Below, piece by piece: positions 1 through 8,786 of a DNA stretch of 64,000 nucleotides. This stretch comes from Actinoplanes solisilvae (GTDB taxonomy: Bacteria > Actinomycetota > Actinomycetes > Mycobacteriales > Micromonosporaceae). Both the position numbers and the translations under genes were made by a program. The stretch lies in assembly GCF_003999975.1 (NCBI RefSeq), contig NZ_RJAC01000001.1, forward strand, positions 248,001 through 312,000, read 5' to 3'. How positions within the stretch are numbered: position 1 is the first letter of the stretch; every line of letters begins with the position of its first letter. The notes under the pieces are model-generated. The model ran no database searches, was not told the origin of the DNA, and saw only the letters and a program-made list of their open reading frames with translations.

Positions 1-1288
1 CGGGGTTCATGCCCAGGCACATGGAACAGCCCGCGAACCGCCACTCGGCGCCCGCCTCGGTGAAGACCTTGTCGAGCCCCTCGGCCTCGGCCGCCTCGCG
101 CACCTTGTAGGAGCCCGGGACGATCATCATGCGGACGCCCTCGTGCACCTTGTGGCCCCGGATCACGTCGGCCGCGGCCCGCAGGTCCTCCAGCCGGCCG
201 TTGGTGCAGGAGCCGACGAAGACCACATCGACCGGCACGTCCCTGAACGGGGTCCCCGGTGTGAGGTCCATGTATTCCAGAGCCCGGCGGGCGGCGCCGC
301 GGTCGGTCTCCTCGATGAACTCCTCGGGGTCGGGCACCACGCTGTCGAGCGGCGCACCCTGGCCCGGGTTGGTGCCCCAGGTGATGAAGGGACTGATCGC
401 GGCGGCGTCGACGACGATTTCAGTGTCGTACTCGGCGCCCTCGTCGGTCACGAGCGTCTTCCAGTACGCCACGGCGGCGTCCCACTGCTCACCCTGGGGC
501 GCGTGCTCGCGGCCCTTCAGGTAGTCGAACGTGGTCTCGTCCGGCGCGATCATGCCGGCCTTGGCACCCCACTCGATGCTCATGTTGCAGATGGTCATCC
601 GGCCCTCCATGGAGAGCTTGCGGATGGCCTCGCCGCGGTATTCGACGATGTGGCCGTTGCCGCCACCGGTGCCGGTCTGGGTGATGAGCGCGAGGATCAG
701 GTCTTTGGCGCTCACACCGGGACGCAGCTCACCGACCACGGTGACCGCCATCGTCTTCGGCTTCGACTGCGGCAGCGTCTGGGTGGCCAGCACGTGCTCG
801 ACCTCGCTGGTGCCGATGCCGAAGGCCAGGGCCCCGAACGCGCCGTGGGTCGCGGTGTGCGAGTCACCACAGACGATCGTCATGCCCGGCTGGGTCAGGC
901 CCAGCTGGGGGCCGATGACGTGGACGATGCCCTGGTTGACGTCGCCCAGCGGGCGGATCTGGACACCGAACTCGGCACAGTTCTTGCGCAAGGTCTCGAT
1001 CTGCGTGCGCGACGTGGTGTCGGCGATCGTGAGCAGCTCGCCGCGCCGGGTGTTGAACGCCGGGTCGGCATAGCCGGTCGGCGTGTTGTGGTCCTCGGTC
1101 GCGAGCGTGAGATCGGTGCGGCGTACGCCGCGGCCGGCCAGGCGCAGTCCGTCGAAGGCCTGCGGGCTGGTCACCTCGTGCAGCAGGTGCAGGTCGATGT
1201 AGAGCAGATCAGGCTCACCCTCGGCGGCACGCACGACGTGGTCGTCCCAGACCTTTTCGGCCAGGGTCCTCGGAGTGACTCCCACCAT
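1..1288 (-). CDS. leuC: 3-isopropylmalate dehydratase large subunit (partial, 3' end outside window)
   Basis: LeuC isomerises 2-isopropylmalate to 3-isopropylmalate in leucine synthesis, as a cytoplasmic [4Fe-4S] enzyme with LeuD. About 429 residues are visible against the usual 470 or so; the C-terminus and probably leuD lie beyond base 1. Aconitase-family motifs are clear: [14 protein letters not shown], the cluster cysteine in VGSCTNGR, and the paired cysteines in FAGCSMCLG at the window edge. I chose the ATG at 1286-1288, which starts [17 protein letters not shown] as in other actinobacterial LeuC proteins. The reverse-strand hexamer TAGGAT (1295-1300) lies 7 nt before this ATG, so the transcript may be leaderless (inference). 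It is divergent from the IclR regulator at 1338, the usual leuC/ndgR arrangement. Confidence 0.96.
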   Translation of the reverse strand, partial: MVGVTPRTLAEKVWDDHVVRAAEGEPDLLYIDLHLLHEVTSPQAFDGLRLAGRGVRRTDLTLATEDHNTPTGYADPAFNTRRGELLTIADTTSRTQIETLRKNCAEFGVQIRPLGDVNQGIVHVIGPQLGLTQPGMTIVCGDSHTATHGAFGALAFGIGTSEVEHVLATQTLPQSKPKTMAVTVVGELRPGVSAKDLILALITQTGTGGGNGHIVEYRGEAIRKLSMEGRMTICNMSIEWGAKAGMIAPDETTFDYLKGREHAPQGEQWDAAVAYWKTLVTDEGAEYDTEIVVDAAAISPFITWGTNPGQGAPLDSVVPDPEEFIEETDRGAARRALEYMDLTPGTPFRDVPVDVVFVGSCTNGRLEDLRAAADVIRGHKVHEGVRMMIVPGSYKVREAAEAEGLDKVFTEAGAEWRFAGCSMCLGMNP

Positions 1289-1337
1289 CTGGACATCCTA
1301 AATTCTGGGAGGTATGTTTCGGCTTGTGGGACACAGT
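1289..1337. promoter_or_regulatory. leuC / ndgR divergent promoter region
   Basis: This 49-bp gap separates two divergent starts and must hold both promoters and any NdgR operator. On the minus strand TAGGAT (1295-1300) is a fair -10 for leuC. On the plus strand GGGAGG (1308-1312) is the only good Shine-Dalgarno-like string, but it is poorly spaced from any in-frame start of the regulator. In Streptomyces, NdgR acts at leuC; direct control here is inferred from position. Confidence 0.45.
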
Positions 1338-2024
1338 ATGAGCGGTGTCGGCGTTCTCGACAAGGCGGTCGTCATCCTGGCGGCCTGTGTCGACGGCGCC
1401 AGCCTGGCCGAACTCGTCGACCGTACGAAGCTGCCCCGGGCTACTGCACATCGCCTGGCCCAGGCCTTGGAGATCCACCGGATGCTGGTTCGCGACACCC
1501 AGGGACGGTGGCGCCCCGGCCCCCGTCTGGGCGAGCTGGCCAACGCCGCGCCCGACGTGCTGCTGACCGCGGCCGAGCCCCTGCTTTCCGCATTGCGGGA
1601 CGCGACCGGCGAAAGCGCACAGCTTTACCTGCGCCGCGCCGACGAGCGTATCTGTGTGGCCGCGGCCGAGCGGGCCAGCGGTCTGCGCGACACGGTTCCG
1701 GTCGGTTCGGTGCTGCCGATGGTGGCCGGTTCCGCCGCCCAGATCCTGCTCGCCTGGGAGCCGCCCGAGGCGGTCATGCCGCTGCTGCCCCGGTGCAAGT
1801 TCACCGGCCGCACGCTGGCCGAGGTACGCCGCCGCGGCTGGGCCCAGAGCGTCGCCGAGCGCGAGCCCGGTGTGGCGAGTGTCTCGGCCCCGATCCGCGA
1901 CCGGACGGGCCGGGTGATCGCCGCCATCTCGATAAGCGGTCCGATAGAGCGTCTCGGCCGCCGCCCCGGCGAGCGTCACGCGATGGCCGTCGTCCGGGCC
2001 GGCCAGCGCCTCTCTGGCCTCTAA
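1338..2024 (+). CDS. ndgR: IclR-family regulator, NdgR/AreB type
   Basis: This is a predicted IclR-family regulator of branched-chain amino-acid genes. The 228-residue protein has an N-terminal winged helix (about residues 8-65, with the recognition region TKLPRATAHRLAQAL) and a C-terminal IclR effector domain. I use the ATG at 1338 because MSGVGVLDKAVVIL is how NdgR proteins characteristically begin. An in-frame GTG at 1326 and ATG at 1314 are alternatives, and the latter sits almost on top of a GGGAGG string. The gene lies divergent from leuC, as in Streptomyces, where NdgR regulates leuCD and other BCAA genes. No operator can be defined by eye. Confidence 0.88.
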   Translation: MSGVGVLDKAVVILAACVDGASLAELVDRTKLPRATAHRLAQALEIHRMLVRDTQGRWRPGPRLGELANAAPDVLLTAAEPLLSALRDATGESAQLYLRRADERICVAAAERASGLRDTVPVGSVLPMVAGSAAQILLAWEPPEAVMPLLPRCKFTGRTLAEVRRRGWAQSVAEREPGVASVSAPIRDRTGRVIAAISISGPIERLGRRPGERHAMAVVRAGQRLSGL

Positions 2025-2078
2025 CACTTGCACGAATAGCCGCTGCTCAACGCGCCCGCCGATCGATATGGTCGGCGG

Positions 2079-4769
2079 GTGCGGCTGTTCGGGCGCGATG
2101 CGGAGTGCGCCGCGCTGGACGCGATGGTGGCCGGCGCGCGTCACGGGCGCAGCTCTGCCCTGGTGGTGCGCGGCGAACCCGGCGTCGGCAAGACCGCCCT
2201 GCTGACGTACGCGATGACGCAAGCTCCCCGCGCCGCCCGCATCGGCGGGGTCGAGTCCGAGGCGACGTTTCCCTTCGCCGCGCTGCACCGGCTGTTGGTG
2301 CCGCTGTTGCCCGAGCGCGACCGTCTGCCGCCCGGCCAGCGCGCCGCCCTCGAGGTCGCCTGCGGGCTCGACGAAGGACCCCCGGCCGACCTCTATCTGG
2401 TCAGTCTGGCCGCCCTGACCCTGATCGCCGCCGTGCCCGGCGTCTATGTCGTCGACGACGCCCAGTGGCTCGACCAGGAATCGTTGCGGTCGCTGGCCTT
2501 CGTGGCCCGGCGCCTGCACGCCGAGGGGGTCGTGCTGCTCTTCGGCTGGCGTTCCACGGCCGCCTCGCCACCGGTCGGGGTTCCGCTGCGCGACCTGTCC
2601 GGGCTCTCTCCCGACGCCGCCACCGCCCTGCTGGCCGAGGTCGCCGACGGCCCGCTCGACCCGGGCCTGGCCGCCGAGATCGCCCACGCCACCGGCGGAA
2701 ATCCCCTGGCCCTGACCGATCTCGGGCGAGAGCTGACCGGCGAGCAACTTCGCGGCACGAGCCCCTTGCCATCGCCCGTCCCGATCGGGGGGCGGCTCGA
2801 GGCGCACTACTCGGCCCAGGTGCGCGACTATCCGGCCGCCACCCGTGCCTGGTTGCTGGTGGCCGCGGCCGGCGACGGCGATCCCGAAGCACAGGTCGTC
2901 GCGGCCGCGGCGTCGCTCGGCGCGGGGGTATTCGACGCCGCACCGGCCGAATCGGACCGGCTCGTGACCGGCGCTCCCCCGCTGACGTTCCGGCATCCGC
3001 TGATGCGCTCGGCCGTCTACGGCGACGCGACACCTGTCGAGCGCCGCGCGGCGCACGCCGCCCTGGCCGCGGCGACCGGCCGACCCGAGGACGCGGACCG
3101 TCGCGCGTGGCACCTCGCGGCCGCGGCGGCCGGACCCGACGAGGCGACCGCGGCCGAGCTGGAACGCAGCGCCGATCGGGCCGGGGCACGCGGCGGGCAC
3201 GCGGCGCGAGCCACCTTTCTGGCCCGGGCCGCCGAGCTGACCGCCGATCCCGGGCGCAAGGCCCGGCGCCGCACCGGGGCGGCCGAGGCGGCCCTGCTGG
3301 CCGGGGCGCCGCTCCGCGCCCTGAGCATGCTGGACGACGTCGTGCCCGAGATGCTCGACGACCGGCACCGGGGCACGGCCCTGCTGGTTCGGGCCAACGC
3401 GGCGACGACCGCCGGGGTGCTGCAGGCCAACCGGCACGCGTCGGCGATCTGTCTGACCGCGGCCGAGGCCTTCGGCGACGCCTGTCCGGCCCGGGCCCAG
3501 TCGGCCATCCTCTTCGCGATCGAGCACGAGGTCGCGGTCGAAGACCTCATCATGGACACCACGGCGGGCGAGATCGCGGCGGCGGCCCGGAAGACGGCCG
3601 GCGACGGGCCCGCGGCCGCTCTGCTGGCGGCCTATGCGTCGGTGACGGAGAACGGTCCGGTGGTGGCGGCGCCGGTGCTGCGCCGGGCGGTCGACGCGAT
3701 GACCGACCTCACCCTGCCCGACGCCGACCTGCTGCGGCACGTCGTGGTCGCCGTCTACGTCAGCACCCTGGCCTGGGACGATCGCAGCCGCCGCCTGATC
3801 CTCGAACGGGCCGAGGCCGCCGCCCACCGCACCGGAGCACTGCAGGCCCTCGACCTGGTGCATTTCATGGCGGTGATGAGCGACACCTCGCTGGGCCGTC
3901 TCACCGAGGCCGACCGCCACGACATCGCCGGCCGCCGCCTGCGCCGGGCGATCGGCATCACCGCCGAGCGCGAGCCGGTGTGGCGGCACCCGGAACTGAC
4001 CGCCTGGCGCATCGGGCCGGACGGCGACGAATCGCTGCGGGCCATGCCGTCCGCCTTCGAGGCGCTCGGGCTCGGCTCGATGCGGTCGCTGACGTCGCAG
4101 AGCCTGGCCATCCACGACATCGCGTCGGGCCGGTACGCGAGCGCGCGCGACCGCCTGCTGCCGCTGTCGTCCGAGGGACGCTATGCCCGGGTGCTGCCCG
4201 ACCTCGTCGAATGCGCGCTGCGGGCCGGTGACCGGGCGACCGCGACGAGGGCCCACGCCGAGCTGTCCCGGGCCGCCGGTGCGGCCAGCACCGACTGGGC
4301 GATCGGGTTGCTGCACCGGTCGGGCGCGCTGCTGGCCGGGGGCGATTCGCTCTTCCGGCGGGCGATCGAACGGCTCGACGTCACGCTGGCCCGCGGCGAC
4401 GCGGCGCGGGCCCGGCTCCTCTACGGCGAATGGCTGCGGCGACGACGGCGACGACGCGAGGCCCGCGAGCAGCTCGGGGCGGCGCTGGAGATCTTCGAGG
4501 CGGAACGGGCGTGCGCCTTCGCCCACCGGGCCGGGCGGGAACTGGACGCGCTGGGCGGGAGCGTGCGGAACCCCGTACGGGAGAACGAAACGGCTCTGAC
4601 CCCGCAGGAGGCCGCCGTGGCCCGCCTGGCCCGGGACGGGGGAACCAACGCCGAGATCGCGGCCCACCTCTATCTGAGTGCCAGCACCGTCGATTACCAC
4701 CTGCGCAAGGTCTATCGGAAGCTGGGCGTGCGGTCGCGACGGGAGTTGCGCGAGAGTTTGCACGACTGA
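2079..4769 (+). CDS. LAL-family (large ATP-binding LuxR) transcriptional regulator
   Basis: An 896-residue cytoplasmic regulator. It has an N-terminal AAA/NACHT-like ATPase with Walker A GEPGVGKTA (about residues 31-39) and Walker B-like VYVVDDAQW (about 123-131). A long helical TPR-like middle follows, then a C-terminal LuxR helix-turn-helix starting at LTPQEAAVARLA and including SASTVDYHLRKVYRKLGV (about 835-890). The start is a GTG at 2079 giving MRLFGRDAECAALD, a typical LAL beginning. A 52-bp gap separates it from the alpha/beta hydrolase at 4822 on the same strand. LAL regulators are often encoded beside their targets, so that hydrolase and the MBL protein are the obvious candidates. 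The ligand is unknown. Confidence 0.92.
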   Translation: MRLFGRDAECAALDAMVAGARHGRSSALVVRGEPGVGKTALLTYAMTQAPRAARIGGVESEATFPFAALHRLLVPLLPERDRLPPGQRAALEVACGLDEGPPADLYLVSLAALTLIAAVPGVYVVDDAQWLDQESLRSLAFVARRLHAEGVVLLFGWRSTAASPPVGVPLRDLSGLSPDAATALLAEVADGPLDPGLAAEIAHATGGNPLALTDLGRELTGEQLRGTSPLPSPVPIGGRLEAHYSAQVRDYPAATRAWLLVAAAGDGDPEAQVVAAAASLGAGVFDAAPAESDRLVTGAPPLTFRHPLMRSAVYGDATPVERRAAHAALAAATGRPEDADRRAWHLAAAAAGPDEATAAELERSADRAGARGGHAARATFLARAAELTADPGRKARRRTGAAEAALLAGAPLRALSMLDDVVPEMLDDRHRGTALLVRANAATTAGVLQANRHASAICLTAAEAFGDACPARAQSAILFAIEHEVAVEDLIMDTTAGEIAAAARKTAGDGPAAALLAAYASVTENGPVVAAPVLRRAVDAMTDLTLPDADLLRHVVVAVYVSTLAWDDRSRRLILERAEAAAHRTGALQALDLVHFMAVMSDTSLGRLTEADRHDIAGRRLRRAIGITAEREPVWRHPELTAWRIGPDGDESLRAMPSAFEALGLGSMRSLTSQSLAIHDIASGRYASARDRLLPLSSEGRYARVLPDLVECALRAGDRATATRAHAELSRAAGAASTDWAIGLLHRSGALLAGGDSLFRRAIERLDVTLARGDAARARLLYGEWLRRRRRRREAREQLGAALEIFEAERACAFAHRAGRELDALGGSVRNPVRENETALTPQEAAVARLARDGGTNAEIAAHLYLSASTVDYHLRKVYRKLGVRSRRELRESLHD

Positions 4770-4821
4770 CTACGCGCAACACGGGATTCGCCGCTGGGTG
4801 CGCTCCCACGACGATCGGGGG

Positions 4822-5610
4822 ATGAAGCCCATCGTTCTCGTCCACGGATTCTGGGTCACGCCACGCAGCTGGGAAAGCTGGATCACCCACTACGAGGCCA
4901 AGGGACATCAGGTGATCGCGCCGGGCTATCCCGGCTTCGAGGTCGAGGTGGAGGCGCTCAACGCCGACCCGACCCCGATCATGAACCTCACCGTGCCGGC
5001 CATCATCGAGAAGTACGAGGCGGCGATCCGCGCCCTGCCCGAACCGCCGATCATCATCGGGCACTCGGCCGGCGGCGCGTTCACCCAGATCCTCATCGAT
5101 CACGGGTACGGCTCCGCGGCGGTAGCGCTCAACTCGGCGCCCACCGAAGGCGTACGGGTCGTGCCGCTCTCGCAGCTCAAGTCGACGTTCCCGGTGCTCA
5201 AGAGCCCCGCCAACCGGCACAAGGCGGTGCCGCTGTCGTTCGACGAATGGAAGTACGCCTTCACGAACACGTTCACCGACGAGGAGTCGCGTTTCCTGTA
5301 CGAGCGTTACGCGATCCCGGCCAGCGGCGGCATTCTCTGGGGCGGGGTACTGGCCAACTTCCAGCCCGGCCACCAGGACACGTGGGTCGACTATCACAAC
5401 GACAACCGCGCGCCGCTGCTGTTCGTCTCGGGGTCCGAGGACCACATCATGCCGCCCGCCATCCAGGAGTCGAACGCCAAGCACTACAAGTCGAACACCA
5501 TCACCGAACGCCGCGAGTACGAGGGCTACGCCCACCTGCTGCCCGCCCAGAAGGGCTGGGAACAGATCGCCGACGAGGTGCTCGACTGGGCGCTGACGAA
5601 CGCCAAATGA
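4822..5610 (+). CDS. alpha/beta hydrolase
   Basis: A 262-residue alpha/beta-hydrolase-fold enzyme. The oxyanion strand is VLVHGF (residues 5-10) and the nucleophile elbow is GHSAGG with Ser82. The acidic residue is probably the Asp in SGSEDHI, and the catalytic His lies in EGYAHLLP. No signal peptide is visible, so it is probably cytoplasmic. The ATG at 4822 is preferred over an upstream in-frame ATG at 4678 that lies inside the LAL gene. It overlaps the next gene by the ATGA at 5607-5610, so the two are probably translationally coupled. The substrate cannot be inferred; the family includes esterases, lactonases and haloalkane-type enzymes. Confidence 0.88.
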   Translation: MKPIVLVHGFWVTPRSWESWITHYEAKGHQVIAPGYPGFEVEVEALNADPTPIMNLTVPAIIEKYEAAIRALPEPPIIIGHSAGGAFTQILIDHGYGSAAVALNSAPTEGVRVVPLSQLKSTFPVLKSPANRHKAVPLSFDEWKYAFTNTFTDEESRFLYERYAIPASGGILWGGVLANFQPGHQDTWVDYHNDNRAPLLFVSGSEDHIMPPAIQESNAKHYKSNTITERREYEGYAHLLPAQKGWEQIADEVLDWALTNAK

Positions 5611-6344
5611 AGATCACGCACATCGGCGGGCCGACCACGCTGCTGGAGATCGAGGGCGTAAGGCTGCTGGTCGACCCGACCTTCGACCCTCCTGGCCGGC
5701 GCTACTCGTTCGGCTGGGGAACGTCGTCGGTCAAGACGGCCGGCCCGGCCATCGCGGTCGAGGACCTGGGCCGCCTGGACGGCATCCTGCTCAGCCACGA
5801 CCAGCACGCCGACAACCTGGACGACGCCGGCCGGGCCCTGCTGCCGTCAGCGCCGATCGTGGTGAGCACGGTGAAGGCCGGGAAGCGTCTCGGCGTGACC
5901 GGCCTGGCCCCGTGGCGGACCGTGACGATCCAGGGCATCGAGGTCACCGCGACCCCGTCCCGGCACGGTCCGGCGTGGAGCGTCCCGATCGTCGGCCCGA
6001 CGACCGGCTTCGCGCTGCGCCCCCGCAACTCGGAGACCGTGGTGTGGATCTCAGGTGACACGGTCATCTTCCCCGAGTTGTTGGAGGTCGGCGACCGTTT
6101 CGACGTGGACACGGCGATCCTGCACCTCGGCAAGGTGCAGTTCGGCCTGACCGGCCCCGCCCGTTTCACGATGACCGGCCGCGACGCCGCCGAACTCTGC
6201 CGGCGCATCAGACCCCGCCAGATCGTGCCCGTCCACTACGAGGGCTGGTCGCACTTCCACGAGGGCCGCGCCCAGATCGAAGCGGCTTTCCCTCAGGGCA
6301 GGCTGACGTGGCTAGTACCGGGGGTCCAGACCGCATTGTCGTGA
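5607..6344 (+). CDS. MBL-fold metal-dependent hydrolase (UlaG/UPF0173-like)
   Basis: A 245-residue beta-lactamase-fold protein. Metal-site motifs are SHDQHADNLD (a variant of HxHxDH), the His in TPSRHGP, the Asp in WISGDTV and VPVHYEGWSH near the C-terminus. Family members are broad lactone, phosphodiester or sugar-lactone hydrolases; the substrate here is unknown. The start ATG overlaps the stop of the alpha/beta hydrolase (ATGA), indicating a two-gene operon downstream of the LAL regulator. Confidence 0.86.
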   Translation: MKITHIGGPTTLLEIEGVRLLVDPTFDPPGRRYSFGWGTSSVKTAGPAIAVEDLGRLDGILLSHDQHADNLDDAGRALLPSAPIVVSTVKAGKRLGVTGLAPWRTVTIQGIEVTATPSRHGPAWSVPIVGPTTGFALRPRNSETVVWISGDTVIFPELLEVGDRFDVDTAILHLGKVQFGLTGPARFTMTGRDAAELCRRIRPRQIVPVHYEGWSHFHEGRAQIEAAFPQGRLTWLVPGVQTALS

Positions 6345-6799
6345 CCGAACAGCACCTGCTTCGGGTCGAACGCGAGCACCCGGTCAAGCCAGCCCCGCTG
6401 CTCCCCCACCCCCGCATGCCGCCCAAGCACGTCGCCAGGCCCAGGGCTGAAGCCGGAACACAGCTCCACGGCCGCCGGCTGAAGCCAGGGCCGGGGAGCT
6501 GGACCTGGAGCCGGAGGGCCCGGGCCGGACGGCTCGGGTCGGACGGCTCGGGTCGGACGGCTCGGGCCGGAGGGCTCGGGGTCGGACGGCCGGGGTCGGA
6601 GGCCAGGGCCCGGACGGCTGGGGTTAGCGCCAAGGCGCCGGGCACACCAGACCTGTCAGCGAAGGCAGACAACGCCAAGCTCAACCAACGGCCTTTCGAT
6701 GGCCGCAGGCCGAGTGCTCTAACCGCAACCCCCCACAAAGCCCTCAACGGACGCAACGTGGGGGTCTGGGGGCTCGGCCCCCAGGTGAGAATGCGAAAT
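6345..6799. other. Intergenic region without a supported gene
   Basis: About 450 bp between the MBL hydrolase and the tRNA terminator. Open frames here are repetitive and R/G-rich and look non-coding. It contains the tandem repeat at 6527-6597 and a perfect hairpin with 7-bp arms CTGGGGG/CCCCCAG at 6766-6784, which lacks a T-run. I see no other structure. Confidence 0.6.
6527..6597. repeat. Five imperfect 14-bp tandem repeats
   Basis: The unit GGACGGCTCGGGTC is present at 6527-6540 and 6541-6554. Variants follow at 6555-6568, 6569-6583 (15 bp) and 6584-6597. There are no spacers, so this is a simple minisatellite rather than a CRISPR array. Its copy number may vary between strains. Confidence 0.8.
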
Positions 6800-6830
6800 G
6801 ACCCCGTTCGCGCTTTCCGCGAACGGGGTC
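6800..6830 (-). terminator. Hairpin terminator of the tRNA-Gln/tRNA-Glu unit
   Basis: A perfect 13-bp stem, GACCCCGTTCGCG (6800-6812) and its complement (6818-6830), with loop CTTTC. It lies 10 bp past the 3' end of tRNA-Glu in the direction of tRNA transcription. Only a short T-tract follows (ATTTC on the minus strand), as is common for actinobacterial terminators. Confidence 0.8.
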
Positions 6831-6840
6831 AACCCGAATG

Positions 6841-6913
6841 TAGCCCCGAAGGGATTCGAACCCTCGCTACCGCCTTGAGAGGGCGGCGTCCTAGGCCGCT
6901 AGACGACGGGGCC
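6841..6913 (-). tRNA. tRNA-Glu (anticodon CTC)
   Basis: A 73-nt cloverleaf on the minus strand. The acceptor arm starts GGCCCCG and ends CGGGGCT plus A73, with a G1.U72 wobble that I also recall in other actinobacterial tRNA-Glu genes. The anticodon stem CCGCC/GGCGG encloses loop CTCTCAA, giving anticodon CTC for GAG codons. The T-arm contains GGTTCGAATCC. CCA is not encoded. It is probably co-transcribed after tRNA-Gln, 98 bp upstream. Confidence 0.95.
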
Positions 6914-7011
6914 AGGACTTGCTGTACTGCTGTTTTGCATCCGCTCTCGCGTTTGCGACGGGCCGAACTCTATCAGAAGTCCAGCGCCGCCCCTCTGCGG
7001 GAGTGGTTGCG

Positions 7012-7083
7012 CTGGGGTACCAGGACTCGAACCTAGACTAACTGAACCAGAATCAGTCGGGCTGCCAATTACCCCATACCCCA
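7012..7083 (-). tRNA. tRNA-Gln (anticodon CTG)
   Basis: A 72-nt cloverleaf on the minus strand beginning TGGGGTATGGGGTAATTGG, a canonical tRNA-Gln start with U1-A72. The anticodon loop TTCTGGT is flanked by ACTGA/TCAGT and gives anticodon CTG for CAG codons. The T-arm contains GGTTCGAGTCC and the acceptor ends TACCCCA plus G73. CCA is not encoded. It is transcribed ahead of tRNA-Glu. Confidence 0.95.
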
Positions 7084-7177
7084 TTGACCCGGCCTTTTGG
7101 CTTCGTTTCCGTTGCCGCGTTGCCGTGCCGAGAAGAAACTCTACCCGACGCCCATGGGCCGACCAAATCGGGTTGGG

Positions 7178-7981
7178 TCATCGGAAGAGGTTCGCGTGGT
7201 GGCGGGCCCATTCCTCGTACGTCGTGGCGGGCCGTTCGAGCAGGTCAGCGACGGTGGTGATGGCTTGCTGGGGGTGGTCGACGAGCATCGCTTGGCCTTC
7301 GAGGTACCACTGGGCGTACTCCCCCATGACGAGACTCAACTGCTGGACGGCCTCGTCGGGGGCGAGCTCGATGTAGCGCAATTCTCGTCCGAGGGCGCGG
7401 CCGATCGTCTCGACTCTTTCGCGCCTGGTCAGCGTTTCGGGGCCGGTCAGCTCGTATGACTTGCCCTCGTGCCCCCGCGAAACGATCACTCGTGCCGCCA
7501 CGGCCGCGATGTCTTCCTGGGCGATGGGTGCGTTGGCGGAGTCGGCGTGGCCGTCGCGCACCTCGTCACCGGCCCGGATCTGGTCGGCCCAGATGGTCGC
7601 GTTGTCCATGAATTCGCCGGGTTCAAGGTGCGTGTACGGCACTCCGCAGGCTTCGACCGCGTCTTCGATCGCCTGCCAGTGGTCGCCTTTCGCGCCGGCC
7701 AGGTCGACGATGCGGCCCACTCCTGCCGCTGCGGCGAGGCGGCAGGCTTCGTGGGCGGTCGGGATGTGCGGTGCGAGGTACATCACATCGACCCCTTTCA
7801 GGGCCGGCGCCAACGTCGAGGGCCGCCCGACGAAGCCTTGCACCACTTCGACGCCGACCGGCAGAGCAGCCTTCGCCGGGTCGACGGTCAGCGCCCGCAC
7901 ATCGGATGTGCCGATAGCCAGGAGCTCGTCCACAACCAGGCGACCCACGTTGCCGGTCGCCCCGGTGACCAGGATCTTCAT
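7178..7981 (-). CDS. NmrA-like NAD(P)-binding Rossmann-fold protein
   Basis: A 267-residue SDR-like protein starting MKILVTGATGNVGRLVV, with the glycine-rich dinucleotide motif GATGNVG at residues 7-13. The remainder fits the NmrA/SDR_a5 class, whose members act as quinone or NAD(P)H sensors or reductases; no specific substrate is evident. The upstream extension of this frame would run through the divergent TetR gene, so the ATG at 7979-7981 is chosen. A 46-bp operator-like gap separates it from the TetR gene, which probably represses it. Confidence 0.88.
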   Translation of the reverse strand: MKILVTGATGNVGRLVVDELLAIGTSDVRALTVDPAKAALPVGVEVVQGFVGRPSTLAPALKGVDVMYLAPHIPTAHEACRLAAAAGVGRIVDLAGAKGDHWQAIEDAVEACGVPYTHLEPGEFMDNATIWADQIRAGDEVRDGHADSANAPIAQEDIAAVAARVIVSRGHEGKSYELTGPETLTRRERVETIGRALGRELRYIELAPDEAVQQLSLVMGEYAQWYLEGQAMLVDHPQQAITTVADLLERPATTYEEWARHHANLFR

Positions 7982-7983
7982 TA

Positions 7984-8022
7984 CCGTACCCCCTAAGGAA
8001 ACTACTTCCCGTAGGGTATACG
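7984..8022. promoter_or_regulatory. Putative TetR operator between divergent genes
   Basis: An imperfect inverted repeat has a left arm near CCGTACCCCCTA (7984-7995) and a right arm TAGGGTATACGG (8011-8022), which would be complementary apart from two missing bases. Between the arms is a second small palindrome, GGAA...TTCC (7997-8009). The position between the divergent NmrA-like and TetR starts suggests shared autoregulation (inference). Confidence 0.5.
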
Positions 8023-8027
8023 GAATC

Positions 8028-8786
8028 ATGCCGGAATTCAGCCCACGGATTTTGCCGCTGCTCTGGCGGCGCTCGGTCCCGGCCCGCAAGGCGGTCGGCC
8101 GCCCACCCCGGCTCAGCGTCGACGTGGTGGTGGCCACGGCGATCCGCCTGGCCGACGCCGAAGGCCTGGAGGCCGCCTCGATGGCCCGCGTCGCCGCCGA
8201 GCTGTCGGTGGCCACGATGAGCCTCTACACGTACGTGCCGTCCCGCCCCGAGCTGGTCGATCTGATGGTCGACGAGGTGCTGTGGGCCCGCGCTTTGCAG
8301 AGCGACGGCGACTTCCGCGAGCGGGTGACGCTCTACGCCGACCGCACGTTCGCGATGTACCGGGCCCATCCCTGGCTGGCCGAGGTCTCGCGGGTGCGTC
8401 CGCCGGTCGGGCCGGGCATGCTCGCCGAGCAGGAGTTCATGCTCGCCGCCGTCGCGACCCTGGGCCTGCCCGTCGACCGGCTCAACCGGCCGGCGACGGC
8501 GATCGCGTCCTGGGTCACCGGGGCCGCCCACCACGAGGCCGAGGCCGCGCTCCTACGGCGTACGACCGGTCTGAGCACTGACGAGTGGTGGCAGCAGCGT
8601 GGCGAGCTGTGGGAGGACTGGTTCGACGTCGAGGCGCACCCGACGATGACCGCGATCTGGAACGCCGGGGCCTTCGACAGGGGCGCCGACGAGCAGGCCC
8701 AGGACGCATTTGCGTACGGCCTGGGCCTGCTCTTGGAAGGAATCGAGAGGTCGGCGTCAGTCGAGCGAGACGACCGGGTTTCGTAG
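8028..8786 (+). CDS. TetR/AcrR-family regulator
   Basis: A 252-residue protein with a TetR-type helix-turn-helix near residues 40-80, in the stretch MARVAAELSVATMSLYTYV followed by ELVDLMVDEV. A large C-terminal ligand-binding domain follows, of the type with a conserved TGAAHHEAEAA helix. It starts at the ATG at 8028, just after the operator-like repeat. Its 3' end overlaps the convergent FAH-family gene by 30 bp. It probably represses the divergent NmrA-like reductase; the effector is unknown. Confidence 0.9.
   Translation: MPEFSPRILPLLWRRSVPARKAVGRPPRLSVDVVVATAIRLADAEGLEAASMARVAAELSVATMSLYTYVPSRPELVDLMVDEVLWARALQSDGDFRERVTLYADRTFAMYRAHPWLAEVSRVRPPVGPGMLAEQEFMLAAVATLGLPVDRLNRPATAIASWVTGAAHHEAEAALLRRTTGLSTDEWWQQRGELWEDWFDVEAHPTMTAIWNAGAFDRGADEQAQDAFAYGLGLLLEGIERSASVERDDRVS

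Noticed and set aside
143..4231. A 1362-codon plus-strand frame across leuC and the LAL gene
   Set aside because: Repetitive R/G/A translation without domains; the real genes are leuC, the IclR regulator and the LAL regulator in other frames.
1215..4763. An 1182-codon minus-strand frame antisense to the LAL gene
   Set aside because: Shadow frame with no recognisable fold; the plus strand has Walker A and LuxR HTH motifs.
6527..6597. Short repeats considered as CRISPR or as regulator sites
   Set aside because: Five head-to-tail 14-bp units without spacers or neighbouring cas genes; a simple tandem repeat.
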